Source of the DNA: Flectonema sp. DT1601
Taxonomy: Eukaryota; Euglenozoa; Diplonemea; Diplonemida; Diplonemidae
Direction: 5' to 3'
Assembly: GCA_964019425.1 (NCBI GenBank)
Contig: OZ025808.1
Span: 806,001-870,000, forward strand
DNA length: 64,000 nucleotides
In this document: positions 22,577 through 33,700 of the stretch, one piece after another
How the letters are laid out: each line of letters begins with the position of its first letter
Position numbering within the stretch: position 1 is the stretch's first letter
Translations under genes and position numbers: made by a program
The notes under the pieces: generated by a model
Databases searched by the model: none
What the model was told of the DNA's origin: nothing
What the model saw: the letters and a program-made list of their open reading frames with translations, nothing else

Positions 22577-22650
22577 AGCTTGATTTGAATATTATTCCTT
22601 GGTCAGCATCTTTCATTGTCGCCCTCTGGCCCTGTTAAAAAATATGATTG
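22577..22650 (-). repeat. R1 mid-segment remnant
   Basis: The reverse complement matches the segment just after the R1 intron-like tract: GCGACAATG, then GCTGACCAAGGAATAATATT, with several differences from the intact copies. It is joined directly to the reverse-transcriptase fossil. Confidence 0.8.
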
Positions 22651-22906
22651 GGCCTTTGGTCTTGTTCGGTAATTCCTGAGGGGTGAAGTATAATGGGGTT
22701 AAAGAATCACTTGCATAGGGCTTGGTGCTGTTAGTCGGAAATCAGAAAAACCCTTTACGAACACACACAAAACGTTTTTGCTTTTTCGCAGTCGCTGAGA
22801 CCGATTTAACCTAAAAGTAAGAAGTTGGTTTGGATTAGTTTCAGCGACGCAACTAGAGAAAAGGAAAAGGGAGAAAAATACGGAGGGCAAAACGGAGAAC
22901 GGAATT

Positions 22907-23212
22907 GTGAACTGCGATCTATGCGGCCGGAGACCGGAGGGCTCTGGTAGCAGAGGGGAACTCTGCAATAGCTGCCACGCAGTCCATGGCGGCTCAAGCG
23001 ATCACGCACGCGCAAGCTGGTCGCGAGGTGGACTCGGCTTGGGCCCAAGCCGGCGCAGTGGTAACGTAAGCACAAGCCGGGAGGGATGTGGACGCGGCAC
23101 GGAACCAGGCCGGAATCCTGGTGAACGAAGCGGAGGCGAAGGCCAAGCTTGCCAAGCTGGTGAGGCGATCGGCAGGGTGGAGGTGTTCACAATTTTTCAC
23201 TTTGCTACATGA
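22907..23212 (+). CDS. GC-rich ORF with CxxC...CxxC
   Basis: 101 aa starting MNCDLCGRRPEGSGSRGELC followed by NSCH, giving C-x2-C-x14-C-x2-C, which could be a small zinc-binding knot; the remainder is Arg/Gly/Ser-rich. The DNA is sharply more GC-rich than anything around it. Another plus frame over 22990-23170 encodes two Ala/Gln-rich helical repeats (AQAGREVDSAWAQAG and AQAGRDVDAARNQAG), so the true reading frame is uncertain. Possibly a transferred or mobile-element gene fragment. Confidence 0.3.
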   Translation: MNCDLCGRRPEGSGSRGELCNSCHAVHGGSSDHARASWSRGGLGLGPSRRSGNVSTSREGCGRGTEPGRNPGERSGGEGQACQAGEAIGRVEVFTIFHFAT

Positions 23213-23610
23213 AAATTCACGATTTTTCACAATTTTTCACATTTTTTCACAATTTTTCACTTAATTTTTTGCTGCTTTCTGGTACTGCAACGGGAAATAT
23301 TACTGCACAGAAAAAACCGCACTAATTTCCAAATCTGCAAAAAACTGCACTAACTTTTCCACGCAGTAATATTTCCACCGCACTAATATTTCTGCAGAAT
23401 TTATTTTTTTCCAGCTGCATTTTTCTGCTGGTGCCTTACACAGCAACCAATTTTTTTTCTACCACCAAGCGGAAAAAACCGCACTAATTTTTCTGCGCAT
23501 TAATATTTCCCCGCAGTAATTATTCAATGCAGTAATATTTCTAGTTGCAGTAGTGAAATCCCGTGAAAATGTGTGAAAATGTGTGAATTCTAGTGAAAAA
23601 AGTGAGTGAT
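23205..23610. mobile_element. Larger palindromic MITE-like element
   Basis: Core arms CTGCAACGGGAAATATTACT (23285) and AGTAATATTTCTAGTTGCAG (to 23550) match the 18.5-kb element. Outside them lie CACAATTTTTCA repeats on the left and TGTGAAAATGTGTGAAAATG on the right, again inverted, so the whole 400 bp is a nested palindrome. There is no ORF. The internal units GCACTAAT and GCAGTAATATTTC are reiterated. Confidence 0.75.
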
Positions 23611-23864
23611 ATCCAGTGAATAATATGTGTTGCAATAGTACTGCTTTTGGATCTCTATGTGTCTTCGTTGCAATCTCTGCTGTCTTAACGATGGTGTGTC
23701 GACATCAATGTTCTCATGTGGAACTCGCACAAGTAGGATGGTACCGTTGGTGCAGGTGTGCTGTGCGATGTCAAACCTGTTCAGTTTGCCATACATGTCA
23801 CTTTGACAACTACATGGACATCGCTTGTGCCCAGTGACCCATCACGCTTCCTGACCATCACTTG

Positions 23865-25075
23865 TGGTGAGGTTTTATTTTAATGTTTGTTTTCTATCCC
23901 CTCTTCTATCCCTTTTGTTCAAAAAAAGCGATGAGAAATTCTCTCATTCATGCTAAGATGCACTCTGAACTTTGACTTTTTGATCTGAGTGTGAGGGAAT
24001 GACCTGTTAGTGCATTGGGCATAAGCTGTGCAGTAGTTTAGATGTCTTAGGTGTTAATAAGGGGTTCCTCTTAGCATTTTTCTTTGTTCCCACCTTATGA
24101 TTTTCTTGAAGAAAAAAAATAGAAGTCATAATGGTGCTTCCCTCTGGAAGGGTTGTAAGCCATGGTGTCCAACTAAATTAAAGGACAAGTCTGGGATAAT
24201 CCCTGCCAGAGGGGCGAGTATTCTACCATGGTTGAAATACTCTGGCAACTGATCTTCAATTTTATGTTGTTTGTTAGTTGCTAGTGTAATTTGATCATGT
24301 GTTGATAATTGCATTAGTTTATCTGTAATCTTTTACTACAATAACTCTTGCCTATATCTTTTCTTTTTATTCTCTTTCTGTTCTGGTCTGTTACTTCATT
24401 TGTCTTGTTTAACTTCAGTTATATCCATTTTACTTTTTATTGTTTCCCATCTACTTTTTATTTTCTTAGTTCTGGTCAGAAACTCCTGGGCAGCAAGAAG
24501 GAAAGCTGTTAAGTACTTCTGGGTGTTTGGTATCACCCCCCATAGTGAGCAAGTACAACAGGTAGCATTGGTAGTCTGTTGATCCCGAGTGATCCCAGCT
24601 ACAGTTTTGTTTTTCTTTCTTTTTTTTAGAAGAAGATCAGGACATCCAAAGCACTGCTGGATAGTTGCTGAATGCAGGGCCTGCCTGTGGCATTATAATA
24701 ACAGGCTAAGTCATTTGTAGTTCATAGTTTACCTTTGATTTTATAACTTCACACAGAGATTTCGAAAAGGTGGGAAGTAACGGACTGGGAGCTTTTGGCT
24801 CCTGCCCTATTCCCGATGTAAACTTATGGTACTATGAACGATGAGAGATCCAGTGGGATCGCTCAGGGTCTAGTAGAGACCACCAATGTTGTGTGTTGAT
24901 AGGCAAGGTGACCAACCTTGACATTCTTTCTTTTCTCTCCTGTTGTGACAAACATAAAATACACAGTGTGTTCTTTGTGTATGTTTTCTTCAGGTGTGAG
25001 TAGTTTTTTTGTTCTTGCTCTTCAGGGAGGGCCTTAGCCAAAAGCTAACAGTCCTAATCTCACCTGGTAACTTAA
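23865..25075 (-). repeat. R2 repeat, single diverged copy
   Basis: Reverse complement of most of the 1363-bp unit tandemly arrayed at 48.2-53.7 kb, ending with the hairpin TTAGCTTTTGGCTAA (minus strand, near 25045). It keeps the 62-aa ORF (24126-24314 minus, MQLSTHDQ...) with almost no change over its last two thirds. An R1 head is inserted at 24755-24829. Confidence 0.9.
24755..24829 (+). repeat. R1 head inserted in R2
   Basis: About 73 bp from AGATTTCGAAAAGG to GATGTAAACTTAT interrupts the R2 sequence between CACACAG and GGTACTATG. The uninterrupted site is seen in every copy of the array (for example 48451-48467, opposite strand). It carries the hairpin GGAGCTTTTGGCTCC. Confidence 0.85.
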
Positions 25076-25079
25076 CTCC

Positions 25080-28000
25080 CTCTAAAAACAGCCACCTCCA
25101 CACACGAAGTTTCAAAAGTTTCAAAAATCAGCCAAAGCTACGCACAATTTTTTTAAAAACAGCCAACTCCACACAAAGTTTCAAAAAACAGCGGATTTTG
25201 AAAAGGTGGGAAGTAACGGACTGGGAGCTTTTGGCTCCTACCCTATTCCCGCCAGCTCCACACACAAAGTTTTACAAGTTCAAAAAACAGCCAACTCCAC
25301 ACGAAGTTTCAAAAGTTTCAAAAATCAGCCAACCACAAAAGTTTCAAAAAACGGCCATCTCCGCACGAAGTTTCACAAGTTTCAAAAAACAGCCAGCTCC
25401 ACAAGTTTCAAAAGTTTCAAAAAACGACCAACTCCACACACGACGTTTCAAAAAACAGCCAGCTCCACACGAAGTTTCAAAAATTTCAAAAACCAGCCAA
25501 CTCCACACACAAAGTTTCAAAAGTTTCAAAAATCAGCCAGCTCCACACACAAAGATTCAAAAAACAGTCAACTCCACACAGGAAGTTTCTAAAAAAACAG
25601 CCAGCTCCACACGAAGTTTCAAAAGTTTCAAAAACAGCCAACTCCACACAAAGTTTCAAAAATCAGCCAAGCACCACACAAAAGTTTTAAAAAACGGCCA
25701 ACTCCACACACAAAGTTTCAAAAACAGCCAACTCCACACAGGAAGTTTCAAAAAACAGCCAGCTCCACACGAAGTTTCAAAATCAGCCAATCAGCCAGCA
25801 CCACACAAAAGTTTTAAAAAACGGCCAACTCCACACACAAAGTTTCAAAAAACAGCCAGCTCCACACGAAGTTTCAAAAATTTCAAAAACCAGCCAACTC
25901 CACACACGACGTTTCAAAAAACAGCCAGCTCCACACGAAGTTTCAAAAATTTCAAAAACCAGCCAACTCCACACACAAAGTTTCAAAAGTTTCAAAAATC
26001 AGCCAGCTCCACACACAAAGATTCAAAAAACAGTCAACTCCACACAGGAAGTTTCTAAAAAAACAGCCAGCTCCACACGAAGTTTCAAAAATTTCAAAAA
26101 CCAGCCAACTCCACACACAAAGTTTCAAAAATCAGCCAGCTCCACACACAAAGATTCAAAAAACAGTCAACTCCACACAGGAAGTTTCTAAAAAAACAGC
26201 CAACTCCACACAAAGTTTCAAAAATCAGCCAAGCACCACACAAAAGTTTTAAAAAACGGCCAACTCCACACACAAAGTTTCAAAAACAGCCAACTCCACA
26301 CAGGAAGTTTCAAAAAACAGCCAGCTCCACACGAAGTTTCAAAATCAGCCAATCAGCCAGCACCACACAAAAGTTTTAAAAAACGGCCAACTCCACACAC
26401 AAAGTTTCAAAAAACAGCCAGCTCCACACGAAGTTTCAAAAATTTCAAAAACCAGCCAACTCCACACACAAAGATTCAAAAAACAGCCAGTATGAAGTTT
26501 CAAAAGTTTTAAAAAACGGCCAACTCCACACACAAAGTTTCCAAAAACAGCCCACACGAAGTTTCAAAAATTTCAAAAACCAGCCAACTCCACACACAAA
26601 GATTCAAAAAACAGCCAGTATGAAGTTTCAAAAGTTTTAAAAAACGGCCAACTCCACACACAAAGTTTCAAAAATCAGCCAGCTCCACACACAAAGTTTC
26701 AAAAACCAGCCAACTCCACACACAAAGTTTCAAAAAACAGCCAGCTCCACACGAAGTTTCAAAAATTTCAAAAACCAGCCAACTCCACACACAAAGATTC
26801 AAAAAACAGCCAGTATGAAGTTTCAAAAGTTTTAAAAAACGGCCAACTCCACACACAAAGTTTCAAAAATCAGCCAGCTCCACACACAAAGTTTCAAAAA
26901 CCAGCCAACTCCACACACAAAGTTTCTAAAAACAGCCAGCTCCACACGAAGTTTCAAAAATTTAAAAAACCAGCCAACTCCACACACAAAGATTCAAAAA
27001 ACAGCCAGTATGAAGTTTCAAAAGTTTTAAAAAACGGCCAACTCCACACACAAAGTTTCAAAAATCAGCCAACTCCACACACAAAGTTTCAAAAATCAGC
27101 CAGCTCCACACACAAAGTTTCAAAAACCAGCCAACTCCACACACAAAGTTTCAAAAAACAGCCAGCTCCACACGAAGTTTCAAAAATTTCAAAAACCAGC
27201 CAACTCCACACACAAAGATTCAAAAAACAGCCAGTATGAAGTTTCAAAAGTTTTAAAAAACGGCCAACTCCACACATAAAGTTTCAAAAATCAGCCAGCT
27301 CCACACACAAAGTTTCAAAAACCAGCCAACTCCACACACAAAGTTTCAAAAATCAGCCAGCTCCACACACAAAGTTTCAAAAACCAGCCAACTCCACACA
27401 CAAAGTTTCTAAAAACAGCCAGCTCCACACGAAGTTTCAAAAATTTCAAAAACCAGCCAACTCCACACACAAAGATTCAAAAAACAGCCAGTATGAAGTT
27501 TCAAAAGTTTTAAAAAACGGCCAACTCCACACATAAAGTTTCAAAAATCAGCCAGCTCCACACACAAAGTTTCAAAAACCAGCCAACTCCACACACAAAG
27601 TTTCAAAAATCAGCCAGCTCCACACACAAAGTTTCAAAAACCAGCCAACTCCACACACAAAGTTTCTAAAAACAGCCAGCTCCACACGAAGTTTCAAAAA
27701 TTTCAAAAACCAGCCAACTCCACACACAAAGATTCAAAAAACAGCCAGTATGAAGTTTCAAAAGTTTTAAAAAACGGCCAACTCCACACACAAAGTTTCA
27801 AAAATCAGCCAGCTCCACACACAAAGTTTCAAAAATCAGCCAGCTCCACACACAAAGTTTTAAAAACCAGCCAACTCCACACACAAAGTTTCAAAAAACA
27901 GCCAGCTCCACACGAAGTTTCAAAAATTTCAAAAACCAGCCAACTCCACACACAAAGATTCAAAAAACAGCCAGTATGAAGTTTCAAAAGTTTTAAAAAA

Positions 28001-28823
28001 CGGCCAACTCCACACACAAAGTTTCAAAAATCAGCCAGCTCCACACACAAAGTTTCAAAAACCAGCCAACTCCACACACAAAGTTTCAAAAAACAGCCAG
28101 CTCCACACACAAAGTTTCAAAAACCAGCCAACTCCACACACAAAGTTTCTAAAAACAGCCAGCTCCACACGAAGTTTCAAAAATTTCAAAAACCAGCCAA
28201 CTCCACACACAAAGATTCAAAAAACAGCCAGTATGAAGTTTCAAAAGTTTTAAAAAACGGCCAACTCCACACATAAAGTTTCAAAAATCAGCCAGCTCCA
28301 CACACAAAGTTTCAAAAACCAGCCAACTCCACACACAAAGTTTCAAAAATCAGCCAGCTCCACACACAAAGTTTCAAAAACCAGCCAACTCCACACACAA
28401 AGTTTCTAAAAACAGCCAGCTCCACACGAAGTTTCAAAAATTTCAAAAACCAGCCAACTCCACACACAAAGATTCAAAAAACAGCCAGTATGAAGTTTCA
28501 AAAGTTTTAAAAAACGGCCAACTCCACACACAAAGTTTCAAAAATCAGCCAGCTCCACACACAAAGTTTCAAAAATCAGCCAGCTCCACACACAAAGTTT
28601 CAAAAACCAGCCAACTCCACACACAAAGTTTCAAAAAACAGCCAGCTCCACACGAAGTTTCAAAAATTTCAAAAACCAGCCAACTCCACACACAAAGATT
28701 CAAAAAACAGCCAGTATGAAGTTTCAAAAGTTTTAAAAAACGGCCAACTCCACACATAAAGTTTCAAAAATCAGCCAGCTCCACACACAAAGTTTCAAAA
28801 ACCAGCCAACTCCACACACAAAG
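25080..28823 (+). repeat. Satellite A (30-bp units)
   Basis: The basic unit is TTTCAAAAACAGCCAACTCC plus ACACACAAAG, 30 bp, with variants. Because the unit is divisible by three, long spurious ORFs appear on both strands (349 aa on plus at 25009-26058; FETLCVELADF-type on minus). From ~27.0 kb a higher-order repeat of about 740 bp is visible, with identical blocks starting near 27089, 27829 and 28569. I treat the ORFs as non-coding. Confidence 0.95.
25195..25250 (+). repeat. R1 head embedded in satellite A
   Basis: TTTTGAAAAGGTGGGAAGTA through the hairpin GGAGCTTTTGGCTCC to CCTATTCCCG is inserted between satellite units. The rest of R1 is absent. Confidence 0.85.
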
Positions 28824-29025
28824 CTAACTTTACATGAGCATCGGCTCGAACGGCTCTGGCGAAGCGAGTGAACGAGTCTGATTGCTGAGTATTGTATTCT
28901 GTTTTCTTGTTCTTTTTTTAATTTATTTCAAACAGGGCAACAGGGGGAAAGTTTGGTTTGTATCCCCTGGGTGTTTAGCGTCACCTGTTGAGGTGTAATG
29001 TATTCTGTTTACTTCTATCCCTTTG

Positions 29026-29056
<31 letters not shown>

Positions 29057-29828
29057 TTCAAACAGGACAGCAGGGGGAAAGTTTGTTTCGTACCCCCCGG
29101 GTGCTTAGCGTCACCCTCCATGCGATGCTTGCGCAGGGAGAGCCAAGGGTCGAGAACCCTGGAGATTACCTTTGTTTCTTTTTGTGACTGGATTGCAGTG
29201 GCGCAACCCATCACCCCACCTGTTGGTATCTTTTTATTTTTTTTATTTAAAGAAAAAAGCAGGCTAAGTCGCCTGAGCTGGCATCGCCAGAATATTTAAC
29301 TTCACATGGCAATGTCAGCTCGTGAAGGGATCCAGTTGGATCAAAGGTTTTCTCCCCCCCACTCTATTTATCGTCATTGGTGCGCACCTTCGAACAGGAA
29401 GGCCAACACTGACGGAATTTTTTACTTCTCTTCCCAGGGTTGAACCTTGGGAAAAAAACAAACAATAAACACAGTGTAGACAAACACCCGCCGGACATCT
29501 GCAGAGCAGCGATCGATGTCGATGTCTTCGTTGTCGAACTTCCTGGCGTTTATGTTTTTGTTTTTAACAACAACACAACACCAACTAACAGGTTTGTCTC
29601 ATTGCCCGTTCTTTCTTGTTTCCCTTTGCCGCCGGAAGAACGAAGGTCGACGGAGGTCCGAAGCATTGCTTGCGATGATGTTCCGGTATGTGTTGCGTCT
29701 CTGTTATTTGTTTGTTTCAACTCAATTGGTTCATCTCAGGTTTTAGAAGTCTTCGTCCTGTTCGTTGGGAAGGGCCTGAATCAAAAGTTCACTGCCCCTA
29801 TTCCTCTCCCAAATTTCTTATTCAGCTT
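28824..29828 (+). mobile_element. R3, ~1-kb insert in satellite A
   Basis: A non-satellite block between two parts of satellite A. It contains a duplicated ~100-bp motif (28888-28990 and 28998-29118, sharing TATTTCAAACAG, CAGGGGGAAAGTTTG and TTAGCGTCACC). Near its right end it has a hairpin homologous to those of R1 and R2 (29774-29795, GAATCAAAAGTTC), with intron-like GT...AG segments between short open stretches. No transposase, TIR or clear target-site duplication is visible. Probably a mobile element or a piece of the same composite unit as R1/R2. Confidence 0.55.
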
Positions 29829-30110
29829 CTAAAAACAGCCAGCTCCACACGAAGTTTCAAAAATTTAAAAAACCAGCCAACTCCACACACAAAGATTCAA
29901 AAAACAGCCAGTATGAAGTTTCAAAAGTTTTAAAAAACGGCCAACTCCACACACAAAGTTTCAAAAATCAGCCAGCTCCACACACAAAGTTTCAAAAACC
30001 AGCCAACTCCACACGCAAAGTTTCAAAAAACAGCCAGCTCCACACGAAGTTTCAAAAATTTCAAAAACCAGCCAACTCCACACACAAAGATTCAAAAAAC
30101 AGCCAGTATG
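29829..30110 (+). repeat. Satellite A, right segment
   Basis: Nine or so 30-bp units identical in type to 25.1-28.8 kb. The block starts at a CTAAAAACAGCC edge like the left edge of the main array (25080) and ends inside CAGTATGAA at the R1 start. Confidence 0.93.
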
Positions 30111-30300
30111 AATTTCGATAAAGTGGGAAGTAACGGACTGGGAGCTTTTGGCTCCTGCCCTATTCCCGATGTAAACTTTCTTTTTATTTTTATTTTTTTT
30201 AACAGGCCCAAAGGGCGACAATGATGGTTGCTGACCAAGGAATAATATTCAAATGAATTTTCGTTTCAAAGAAACGAACAGAATTAAGAGAGAGGCAGAG

Positions 30301-30332
<32 letters not shown>

Positions 30333-30393
30333 GAAAAAAAAAAATGAAGAGGAAATAATCAAACATGAAAAAAAAAAAAAAAAAAATATATAT
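30111..30393 (+). repeat. R1 copy A, left part
   Basis: Starts AATTTCGATAAAGTGGGAAG, then the hairpin GGAGCTTTTGGCTCC, a T-rich intron-like tract (GTAAAC...AACAG), GCTGACCAAGGAATAATATT, the palindrome TTCGTTTCAAAGAAACGAA and A-rich sequence ending TATATAT. Interrupted there by the 7.8-kb TIR transposon; the right part resumes at 38180. Confidence 0.92.
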
Positions 30394-30741
30394 GAGAGGA
30401 TGCCAAAAGTACAGGACTATTTGGGCCAAAGGTAACTGGCAGCACCTGGAACATTTTCTGACCACTTTTCCTATGATGTTCTATACTCAAAAAATTGAAA
30501 TCCGTGTCTGGGATCCCACTTTACTCATCGCCAGTTCCAAAATTCCATATTTTCTCATGCAAAATGGGTGTATTTGCACTGTGGGTGCCTGTAACTAAGG
30601 GGGAAGCAGGTAATTGCAATCTCCCTTCTGTTTCAGAAAAGGATTGGCAAACTTAAAACACTTGATGTAGTTACACTGACGTGCACGAACTAGGTACTAA
30701 TAGAACACTCAACATGCTGTCACAATTGTTTGGTAGTACAC

Positions 30742-33700
30742 TCACTCCTTTCTTCGTTTGAGGTACATTCTCACGGGGCCAGAGGACACAGTTGTGCTGC
30801 TAGTCTCTGAGTCTGAAGCCCCAGTGGTACTGCTGCTGCATTCTGTGTCTTGAGATCTCTCTGAGCCAGGGCAGTTCCTTCTATCATGACTATGTTCACC
30901 ACATGCCCCGCACTTCCGCTTCTTCCTTCCTGACTGTGGGGGGGTCTTACTGGTGTGCTGCTTCTTAAGGTTGCGCGCATGTGCTAGACCTCCAAACAAG
31001 ACATCCTTCCTCTCTCGCTTATTCTTCAGAGAGTTGATAAGCTTCGAGTGCTCGATCTGTTCACATTCGTCAGTATCATCGCCGATGGTCAGGGCATACT
31101 TGTGCAAAAAGCTAAAAGCTAAAGCTAAGCTTTTTGGAGCTAAAGCTAAGCTATCTAGCTTTTTTTAGCTTTTTTTTGAAATTTTTTTTTTTTTAAATTT
31201 TGGCATGTTTCTGTACTTTTTTGATATTTTTTTTGGTTTTGTGAGGAAAAAAAGTGTGGAAAAAAAAAAAAATCACCAATTATAATATTTCCAGTATCCA
31301 CCACTACAGAGTTTTGTGTGTTTTTTGGCTCATTTAAGCTGTTAAGTGACGTGATTTTTCGATATTTGCGCAACCTGGTATCTACAAAGATAACATTTCA
31401 TAATTCAACTATGTGTACTGTTGGGAGAGAAATATGTTTTTTTTTTGATATGATAGGCAAATTATTACTTATTACAATCAACACTGAGTATGATTTTTCG
31501 CTATACTTGCCTTAACACACATTTTCCCTACCTGGATTAAAAAAATGTCACTAAAAGGAGGAGATATCCATAAATTCACTAAATAATTATACCACAGAAG
31601 TAGTAAAATACAAGCTAGAAAGACATGCGATATCAGTTATTAGAAGAGGGTAGAAAGGAATTATTAAACTTAGGAAAGTTCGTCTTTAACCCTCTTCACA
31701 GCAGGGCCTTCTGCTTTTTTTGTCTTCTTCCTTATTGGGTCAGCAGCACACACCTTAAACATGTTGCACGCTACTTGCAGCATAGCATCAACATGTCTGT
31801 GAACCATTCTTGATCGCTGCTTTGTCAGTAGGCGGGATGTCACTTTGAATGTCCGTTCAACATGTGCCTGATGCAGCGATTCTACACAGTGACATGTAGA
31901 ACTGTGTAAGGTGGGGAACAACCTTGCTACCAATTTCCCTCCAGAATATTGCTGCATCCTTCTTCTGATGTGCTTTCTTTTGCCTCTCTACTGTAGCTGT
32001 TGACAACTCAGAGATAAGGGTGGTGCTGAACCCATGTCTTACCAGCCACCCTGCAAAGTAAGGCTGCATCAGGTTCTGCTGCTCCTCATTCAGACCCATC
32101 CCCTGCATTGCCCTTAACATCTTAAGAGCATCAAAACTGAAGTTAGACACAATGCGGGTGTTCAGGGACTGCAGTGCACTGCTTACCAATTTTGATACCT
32201 TTGGATCACTTATTGCTTTCCATTTCCGTGTCACATACTCCAGCTGTCCCAGCACATCCTGCAACCCTGCCGAGTCACGCTGGAGGTTATCAGTTGCATA
32301 TGCAACTGGCTGCACCAATTTTGCAGCAGTTTTCATCTTCTCGATGTCTGCTGCACAGCAAGGAAACAGGCGTTGTTTCCCCTTGCGTTTCAGCAGGAGA
32401 TCTTCAAGTCTCACTGCCCGAACCCAGCAGTCGTATACTGTGTTCCATCGGGTACTGCCTATGCGTTTAAGTTGCAGAGGGCTTCCCTTTCGACCCTTCT
32501 GCACCTCAAGGAACAACTCCTTCCTTTTGGGGGTTGCCATCTCCTCTGTCAGATCCTTCACCTTATTGTATGCCGTTGAGAGGAGGGGGATACCATTGAT
32601 GAGATCCTTCATTAACAGCTGCAATGAATGTGCTGCACATCTGATAGTGAGGAGCTTCTCCTTCCCTGCAGCCTGGAGCATCTGCTCTAGAGCATCTGCG
32701 TCAATGCCCTCCGGGTCTTCTTCTCCTGCACTTTCACAAGATGCTGCACTGTCATTGTCAGTGTCTTCTTCAAGACTCTCCATCTCTGTGATGGTTTATT
32801 AAATCTTAGTTTGTAAAATGTTGGGCAGCAGGTAATGTTTGCTTTTTTAGATACATACTAACTGGAAGTGCTGCTTCCTTCAGGGCATTCTGCATGCTCT
32901 TTGCATTGTCAGCACAGAAGGCAAGTGGGACAACATTAGCTTCAAGTAGCTCAGTAGTGATGCTTCGAAGTACCTTCAAGGCATCTGCAGCAGAAAAGCT
33001 AGTAACTACTACACTTCTAAAAAACAGGGCCATATGGCCATTGTGAATACTGAAGTTCAGCACTCGTCGCTTTCCAGGTAGTGTCGCCCCATCAAACATA
33101 ATTGTAACATCATCGCCTTCAAACCGCTTAAGCAACTTCTGACGGCAGGTATTCCCAAGCTTCTCAATGTGGGCAAGCAGACTCCTTCGCGTAACACCTG
33201 CAGGTGCAGACGTAATGCCAGTGAAAGTTGGATCTTCAACCACTTGCAGGGCTAACTTATTTTGGCAGAAGAACACAGCTATTTTGTCCATCATGCTCTG
33301 TTGGTGTGAGACATTGTACAAGCACTTGATGTTTCTAAAGAAATTCAATGGTTTACATACCAAGTCTTTTAAAACACACAGATCAGTGGTGGAAGTGCCA
33401 TGTGTTACCCCCAACTCCTTAGGCTTCCCGCTTCCTGGGAGGTTGTGATGACAACGCAAGTGTGCCCGCAGGTTACTTGTTCCAGCGTTTTTCTTCCCTG
33501 AGCCTCCATTCTTCATCCTAATCTCACCGCAAATGTTGCACTTGCCCCTATCCCCATTATCAACAAACCAACCACCCTCACCAAAGAGTGGTCGGTCAGC
33601 CTGTGTTGTCCCAACCTCCAATCCCCCCTCCTTAGCTTCCTGTGGAATTGGCGCAGCTGGTATCTTGGGAAGTACTTCAGGCATGCTCTCCTTCGGCTTA

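Noticed and set aside
25009-26058. 349-aa ORF over satellite A
   Set aside because: The frame stays open only because the 30-bp unit is divisible by three; the peptide is a direct product of the repeat and the opposite strand is open too.
30742-31107. A separate zinc-knuckle gene beside the left TIR
   Set aside because: Its frame joins the TIR-1 transposase exactly when the hAT is removed, so it is the C-terminal part of that gene.
31095-31190. AAGCTTTTTGGAGCT as another copy of the R1/R2 hairpin
   Set aside because: It lies in the hAT terminal repeats made of AGCTAAA units; the flanks do not match GGACTG or TGCCC, so the likeness is chance.
32152-32802. 216-aa plus ORF over the hAT transposase
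   Set aside because: Antisense of a clear hAT transposase frame; no features of its own.
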